Shown piece after piece: positions 59,101 to 64,000 of a stretch of DNA of 64,000 nucleotides. How positions within the stretch are numbered: position 1 is the stretch's first letter; each line of letters begins with the position of its first letter. Position numbers and translations under genes: made by a program. The DNA is taken from the NCBI GenBank assembly GCA_003427395.1, contig BFEA01000611.1:493739-557738 (forward strand). The letters are read 5' to 3'. The notes under the pieces were generated by a model. It was not told the DNA's origin, made no database searches, and was given only the letters and a program-made list of their open reading frames with translations. The DNA is from Chara braunii. Its lineage: Eukaryota; Streptophyta; Charophyceae; Charales; Characeae.

Positions 59101-62073
59101 CTGGTTGGAAGCACGTGTATGAGAGGGGAACTTGGATGTCTTTCCTTCGGTGCCATCTCCTTGCGTAGTCTGTTGTTATCAATTTGCCCTTTTCTGGCGT
59201 GCTGCTTTCTCTACATCTGCGTCTTTTGTTCTCCTTCGATTCCTTCATAAGTGCTCCACCCCAGCTCCCTGGCATGCAATTGGTGCTCGGCTGTCTCCTT
59301 TGTTCTCTCACTCTGCTGGATGTTCTGTCCTTTTCCCTCTTTCCAGGTTTACACCCCCTCCCCCCTCCCCCCCCCTTCTCCCCCGCCTGGCCCCCCTGCA
59401 TCAGCATCCTCGTCTGATGTTTTTCTTTCCGTCTTCGCTCTGCGTATAGCTTTTGCAATTTCCTGGATGGATGGATGGATCTGCGTTCCCCTATTTGCCG
59501 CTTGAATGGGAGCTCACTAAGACGTCGTCCTTGCGCGTGTGAATGATGTTTCTAACGCAGTCAAGAGGAGGAGCAAGCCCTGTCTCCCTCCTGATAGCAG
59601 GCCGCGGGATGTACTGGGTTTTCAGGAACCAGCAATTCCTTCCCGAGGCTCCAATCGAATATTGACGAGTCACGCTTCTAAGCCTGCAGCAGTTGGGACC
59701 AGCAATGCCCCTCCAGATGCTAAGGGAACGGCACCAATCACTCCGGCACCTGGAGACAGGAAACTGAAGGGAAAGAGAGCTACCAAAATGAAGAGAAGAA
59801 TGAATGTTGTGGCTATTGCAGAGTCGCGGAAGAGACAGAAGCTTGAAAATCAATCTGCCTCACCAAGGCTAGGGGGTGAAAGTAGGAACTTGAAGACACA
59901 GGGCGATGAGCTGTGCGCATCGAAGAATTTTCTTGAGGAATCCCGGGAGAATGCGGTTTGCCCGTCCACTGCTGCCCAGCAAACGACTCCGGGTGACCGA
60001 GCGAGGGTCTCACAACATGGGTTCGTCGAGCAGAAAGCAAAGGTAGGTGCAGAAGAGCCGGTATTACGGACAGAGGTCCCGGTCGTAAGGCGGGATGGGT
60101 GGAATCTTGTGCGGTGCCAGCCTCTGGATGGGAGGATTCCTTCTGTACAAATGGACCCATTACAATGGCCACTGCAGGAGCTGAAAGGGGTGAATAGATG
60201 CAATGTCATCTCTGGATCCGTACATCGTCCAGAGGAAACGGTGGCAGGAGACCAGTTAGAAACTTGCGCGCCCATAAGAGACTGTCTGGCCGTGGATTAT
60301 GGGGAGGGAACGAGGAAGAGTTGTGATGTTTCGAATGAAGCGAAACAAGGCAGTGGTAGGTTTTCACAGCACGATTATCACGAAAACATCCCTCCTTTCC
60401 GGGGAAGAGAACAAAACAAGAAGCCGGATGTTTCTCAGGAAGATTTTGCCAGCGGACAAGGTAGGGACAGCGTTAATTCAGTGAAACAGCAGGAAGCTAA
60501 TGAGGCACTGTTAGGGGATACTCGCAGACTTGTTGGTGGTCATGGCAATGGTCGTGAAGAGCACTTTCTTCAGGAGCAGGGTGAAGGCTCCAGACAGGAG
60601 CATACAAAAGGGAATGGATTGGATTCGAATGAAGCTCGTCCCATGGAGCAACCACAGTCTCAAGGTGCGTGCCAGCAAGACGACGAAGCTCAAAATGGAG
60701 ATGATAACCAGGATGGCTCTCAGCAGATGCAGGAGCAGTTGCAGGATCAAATCGACCAGCAACAGAGAGAGAGGGACTTGCATTGTGAGGAGCCCTCCTC
60801 AGCTCTTTCACCCCCGAAAGAATCCCATCTCGGGGTTCTGGCAAACGAGTCCCAGTTGTCAGCGGGGTTATTCCCGTATTCCCTTTCTCCCTTGATAGGG
60901 TCGTGTCCTGCTGGTGTGACAATAGAATCATTATCAGCCTTGCCACTAGATCTGCCATTTGCTCCACCTTCTTTCCCTTTGTCTGTGTCGTCGCTGGCAC
61001 TGCCGCCATCATTGCACGCCTCTGCAATAGTGCTTCCACAAGCTACCGGTATTCCCAATCCTAGTGATGCTTTAGACGACAAGACCATGGGGGGTGATGT
61101 GGGAACGCAGGAACATTCAAATGCTGACATTGCTAAGCTCGAGTTTGTGAAGCTGGATCTGGCAGCGAGGAAGGCCCGGGGCGTGGCATTCAAGGACCGG
61201 GCCCGTGCTAATCAGCTCAAGGAACTTGCGAAGGAAGCCAAGAACAAGGCAATTGCAGCGCTTCAGAAGGCAGAAGCTCTGGCACAGGCCGATCAACCAT
61301 CTCTCACGGCGGAGTTGGCGAACCTTCGAGCTCGTTTGAAGCCACTGTTGGAGGGGTCCGAAGTCGCTGCTGAGGAGGGGCCAGGTGGTGGGTCGCATCT
61401 ATTTTTGAAAACTAGCAAGCGTGAGAGGAGCGAGAGGAGTAAGGGACATCGACAAATGCGCACTGAAAGACCTGGGGACTCTGTGCCCGGTGGAAAGGTT
61501 TCCTGGTCTTCTGCAGGTAGCCGTGTAGCAGTACCACCTTGCAGCTCTTGGGGGAGGGCGGCGACAGCTCGACAGGGTTCGGATGGGCTGCAGGGGATCA
61601 GAGGGGCGGTTGCTAGGACTGAGGCGGATGCTGGAGCCGAGAAGAGTGGTGAAGAGAGGTCAACTCCTTCAGAGGGCGGTGGAAGTGATGGGGAGGGGCT
61701 TTTGCATGATGGGCTGCTAGCGCATAGCACTGTGGTGGTAGAGAAACCTGATGATGTGCTCACAATGACCATCAGCAACACGGGAGCCATGTTTGATACG
61801 GGCGCGGCACTGCTTCCTGCCATGTGTTGGGGGGGGCCTAAGGCGGTAGTAGGGTCTGATAGCAGGCAAGGAGTTGGGGGAGCTGTTCAAGGATCGCTCT
61901 TGCCATTGTCAGCAGGGGTCTCCCACGAACGAGAGAAAGGGTTGATGTTGCTCGAAGGCAGAACGTCCGTTGACGTACCTGAGTCAAGCGCTGGAGGGGA
62001 CTTGCTTATGCTGCCAATGCCAAACAGTGGCAGTCCAGCAGTGTTCCCTCTCCTGACCCCCCAGGCTGGGTGA
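45116..62073 (+). CDS. Plant Enhancer-of-polycomb-related protein (EPCR-like), four coding exons
   Basis: Spliced model 45116-47410, 50359-54696, 57817-58183, 59450-62073; about 3,207 residues. Residues ~534-586 form a Tudor-like domain (GRRIQVYWPLDEKWYTGEV, then VVYDDNDEEWLKL). Residues ~1963-2211 are an EPc-like domain with HAMIWK, HEECYQRNIR, IPVPGVREV and YDLDSEDEEWL (2116-2126). Exon 3 gives PPAWVIYQEQLKSWQ and FAFCLKPRG; exon 4 gives PLEWELTKDVVLARVNDVS and a lysine/alanine-rich helix near 2895-2970. From family knowledge, this domain order matches Arabidopsis EPCR1/EPCR2 (At4g32620, At5g04670), nuclear subunits of the PEAT complex (PWWP, EPCR, ARID, TRB proteins) linked to heterochromatin silencing, histone H4 acetylation and H2A deubiquitination. 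Donors and acceptors are GT-AG, with phases 0, 0 and 1. Spacers between domains are long and low-complexity (Ser, Gly, Glu, Gln), making the protein much longer than the flowering-plant homologues I recall. The start is the least certain part: 45116 has G at -3; ATG 45167 or an upstream exon are alternatives. Confidence 0.85.
47540..48900 (+). repeat. Purine-rich tract with (GA)n runs and a ~142-bp minisatellite
   Basis: The plus strand is dominated by G and A for more than a kilobase. It contains pure (GA)n at about 48,219-48,281, 48,699-48,722 and 48,853-48,887. A longer unit beginning GAGAACGGAGTGGA recurs at 48284, 48577 and about 48,721, with the last spacing near 142 bp. The long reading frames on both strands here are products of the simple repeat and are not genes. 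Confidence 0.8.
48332..48576. other. Assembly gap inside minisatellite
   Basis: There are 245 N residues. The 48 bases before the gap (48284-48331) are repeated exactly just after it (48577-48624). This is expected either of a tandem repeat that collapsed or of a gap closed with overlapping flanks. Confidence 0.95.
49890..50117. repeat. Compound (GT)n/(GA)n microsatellite
   Basis: Alternating blocks of GT and GA repeats span about 230 bp, with one N at 50026. The array ends about 240 bp before the exon 2 acceptor. The multi-reading-frame proteins it appears to encode (SLSLSLSHTHTH and its reverse) are low-complexity artefacts. Confidence 0.9.
50359..54696 (+). CDS. EPCR-like exon 2 (long linker plus EPc-like domain)
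   Basis: This is an uninterrupted 1,446-codon exon. The acceptor at 50357-50358 follows a pyrimidine-rich stretch (TTGCTTTCTTTTC) and continues the frame of exon 1 in phase 0. An AG at 50309-50310 is an alternative in-frame acceptor that would add 16 residues. The first ~1,190 codons are poorly conserved, rich in Gly, Ser, Glu and Ala, with Lys/Arg clusters (about 52,330-52,400) that could serve nuclear import. The EPc-like domain runs from about 53,950 to the end. It ends RHFQ at donor CAG|GTAGGA (54697), phase 0. In plant homologues a PP.W..Y motif follows directly, and exon 3 supplies it. Confidence 0.85.
54790..55110. repeat. 151-bp tandem repeat in intron 2
   Basis: CACGCTTGTCTCTGTTTGAT starts at 54790 and recurs at 54941, with a diverged third start at 55092, so the spacing is 151 bp each time. 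The first two units are nearly identical and the third is partial. One N lies at 54988. Confidence 0.85.
55649..55755. repeat. Small fold-back (MITE-like) element
   Basis: The arms are inverted: AGATCCCACTACCCT on the left matches the reverse complement of AGGGGCTAGTGGGATCT on the right, and similarity continues inward for about 35 bp with a short centre. No clear target duplication was identified. Confidence 0.6.
57817..58183 (+). CDS. EPCR-like exon 3 (PPxWxxY and FAFCLKPRG motifs)
   Basis: The acceptor TCGCAG ends at 57816 after a T-rich tract. The exon opens with PPAWVIYQEQLKSWQ in phase 0, exactly continuing the end of exon 2. KPALFAFCLKPRGMEQ follows; I recognise this as a conserved motif of plant EPCR proteins, where FxFCLKPRGLE is typical. 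A basic stretch (QRQRSNKRHGM) comes next. The donor at 58184 (CTG|GTTAGT) leaves one nucleotide, and exon 4 supplies the missing two. This phase match and the motif order are the main support for joining the exons. Confidence 0.85.
58184..59449 (+). other. EPCR-like gene intron 3
   Basis: This 1,266-bp intron has donor GTTAGT and acceptor TATAG, splitting a codon after its first base. It contains a tandem duplication near its start. A C-rich stretch at about 59,345-59,395 precedes the acceptor. No other feature was recognised. Confidence 0.8.
58522..58690. repeat. ~100-bp tandem duplication in intron 3
   Basis: The segment GTGACTCAGT..AAGAC, followed by CTCTAGCTTGCATGT and GTTGTTCAA, occurs at about 58522 and again at about 58622 with scattered mismatches. 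Confidence 0.75.
59450..62073 (+). CDS. EPCR-like exon 4 (C-terminal region)
   Basis: The acceptor TATAG ends at 59449. Two nucleotides complete the split codon and the frame then reads FAIPGWMDGSAFPYLPLEWE and LTKDVVLARVNDVS, resembling the conserved PLEW segment of plant EPCRs. The rest is hydrophilic: a Gln/Asp-rich run (about 60,655-60,780, with SQQMQEQLQDQIDQQQ), then a predicted helical segment (KLDLAARKARGVAFKDRARA and ELAKEAKNKAIAALQKAEAL, about 61,140-61,290) matching the Lys/Ala-rich helix near the C-terminus of plant homologues. Translation stops at TGA 62071-62073. A strong donor-like GGTAAGTAG lies at about 62,085, so an intron in the 3' UTR is possible. Confidence 0.82.
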
Positions 62074-63126
62074 TCAGAGTGTAGGGTAAGTAGACAGCTT
62101 TCTGGTGTCTGTTTTATGCTTTGGTCAATCTCTTTCTTTTCTGTCATTGACTGCTGCTGCTTCATGGAGTCCAGGTTTTTCCTTGGTTCTGCCCTGTCCT
62201 CCTGATACTTCTTTTTTCCCACTTTTGCACCTTTTCTTAGTCTCCATTCCTCGCTTCTTTGCTCCTGCCTGGTTGTCAGGGTTGCGTGGAGAATGCCGTA
62301 GTATTGGTAGGTATATGAGAAACGTGTACTTGTGAAATGAGATCGGCTGGATTCTTTTTTTAAAATTTCCCCCACATTGGATTCTATCCATTGCCCCAAG
62401 AGTACCTCTTCTTCATAAGGCAACTTTTCTTCCTCCCTAGACTCCTTGTGGAACAACGATCAGAGGGTTGGTCGAGTCTGCCGATGGGAAGTGTTGTTGA
62501 TTGGAAAACAAGAAGCTTCCTCACACTCACTTCGTCCGTCTTATTTCCATGTCTTGGTTTGTTCTTGGGGACGTACAAAGCGTTATTCTTTTGCTCTTAC
62601 ATTTGCCTGCGTATCTGTCAGTTTTTTTTATTCCCTCGTCCTGGTGTCGTTCACGCTGTAGTTATCGGTTCCACACCAATGTGCTGTACCAGGTTCTCCG
62701 AGGTTCGTTGGCGAGGCACAGCCAAAGTCAGACTGGTTTATGCTGGTGGTTATTGAAGCTTTCCTTCCTTAGAAGTGTAAGGATGGCTGCAAAGGGCGGG
62801 GTTAACTCGAATTCTCATCTGAGGGGGGGTGGCTGGATGTGATGGTTTCTGTGAAGGGCAACATCTGCCTTAGTCTTAGAAAGGGAAAAGTGAAGATATG
62901 GATGGGCGGGGAGGGCTGAACTGGGTAAGTAATGAGAGGTGTTTTGGGGAGCCACGAGAGAGAGAGAGAGAGAGAGACTTGATGATCATTGCGTAGGCTC
63001 AAGGCTCAGAAAAGGTGTGAAAGAGCGCCTACCTTGTTCATCGCATTCCTGTTCAAGACTGTTGCCAGCCCGTGTGACCCTGTGTTGGTGTGCACAAAGG
63101 CATCAAATGATGTGGCCATGGAGGCC

Positions 63127-63169
<43 letters not shown>

Positions 63170-63180
63170 ACGGAAGGGGT

Positions 63181-63249
<69 letters not shown>

Positions 63250-64000
63250 TTTGCATCATCGGAGAGAATAAGCAACTAAGTGCTCTGGAGGTCAGTTGGT
63301 TATACCGCTAGGATGCATATATGGTGCAGCTACATAAATTCTGTCAGTTTTCGAATTGAAGGCGTTGTAGACAACTCTGCAGCAAACCTTCCTTCCACCC
63401 TCATCTCGTTGAGCGGTTATCTGTATAGGATGTCGGAAATTTCTTGCCGTTATCTAACCTTTCTTCTTCACATTCTATCTATGGAGGGATATAACTGTCC
63501 TTCCTGGACTTCTCTTCTAGTTTGTTGTGTTTTGTATCAGGCAAAACACCACCTGATCTCCGGTGGCTCCAACAAGCATTGTTTTGCATGTTTCTTCCTT
63601 CTCTCCTCTTCACTGAGAAAGCTGACCACAATTATTGGCCGCTTTGCGGCTTGCTTCTCGCTGCCTTTCTTTTTTTGCCGGTGTCGGTTTTGATGACATG
63701 TTCGAAGGCCCTTGTATTATCAAATGATGTCCTGGTTGTTTGTCGATCAGGGTCGAGGTCTTTTTCCTCCTATGAGACGCTTACTTTTTGAGCTTTTTAC
63801 AGGTTTGTGTCGGACGAGTTTTAAGACATGGCGTCTTCGAGACAGATTTCTGGGTGGCACCTACGCGATTACGCTTTTCTGTTTTTCCCCGCTGGCGGTG
63901 GTCAGTTTCCCAACTTTCCTCTGTTCGATGCAAAAACTTTCAAACCTCAAATTAGTTGAATGGTAGTAGAACTTCCGTTCTCCTCCCCATCCCCATCCCC
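62074..64000 (+). other. 3' UTR and/or downstream flank with (GT)n and (GA)n
   Basis: After the stop codon comes a good donor-like site (about 62,085), then pyrimidine-rich sequence without recognisable coding signal. Simple repeats lie at about 62,957-62,975 (GA), 63,130-63,168 (GT) and 63,182-63,244 (GA). No AATAAA-like polyadenylation signal could be assigned with confidence, so the transcript end is unknown. No second gene was recognised before the window ends. Confidence 0.5.

Overview
This is a eukaryotic nuclear window, almost certainly from the green-plant (streptophyte) lineage. The single confident gene encodes a plant-type Enhancer-of-polycomb-related protein (EPCR family) with a Tudor-like domain. 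Kilobase introns, long low-complexity coding stretches, abundant (GA)n/(GT)n tracts and dense decayed repeats would fit a charophycean alga such as Chara. The genus is an inference from style, not a demonstrated identity.

Positions 1-41,000 are repeat-dominated and AT-rich, with no intact gene. The main component is a large non-coding element present in three diverged but collinear copies: A at about 1,965-7,750, B at about 15,825-22,080 and C at about 33,140-39,305. There is also a terminal fragment at 1-410 and an isolated 300-bp block at about 25,660-25,960. Each full copy carries two successive arrays of short hairpins. The hairpin loops are conserved within a copy, while several arms vary with compensatory changes. 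A second family forms two direct ~1.9-kb repeats (22,083-23,930 and 28,975-30,895) about 5 kb apart, possibly a very old LTR pair. Nested in these are a 292-bp hAT-like MITE with a perfect 8-bp target duplication, two probable relatives of it, a 213-bp tandem array and a decayed Ty3/Gypsy integrase on the minus strand (10,385-11,560).

Positions 41,000-44,600 are a transition: a ~1.1-kb fold-back element, then GC-rich sequence with a (GA)n tract that probably holds the promoter and 5' UTR of the gene.

Positions 45,116-62,073 (+ strand) hold the EPCR-like gene in four coding exons (45,116-47,410; 50,359-54,696; 57,817-58,183; 59,450-62,073). All three introns are GT-AG and the reading frame is kept across every junction, giving about 3,207 residues. 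Exon 1 has the Tudor-like domain, exon 2 ends with the EPc-like domain, and exons 3-4 carry the conserved C-terminal motifs. In land plants this family belongs to PEAT chromatin complexes. The introns hold mirror-biased tracts (purine-rich in intron 1, pyrimidine-rich in intron 2), minisatellites and microsatellites. Positions 62,074-64,000 are 3' UTR and/or downstream sequence.

Assembly warnings: N gaps at 1,232-1,256, 17,027-17,071, 31,704-31,888 and 48,332-48,576; single Ns at 41,856, 50,026 and 54,988; sequence duplicated on both sides of two of the gaps; and an untrimmed Nextera mate-pair junction at 3,530-3,565.
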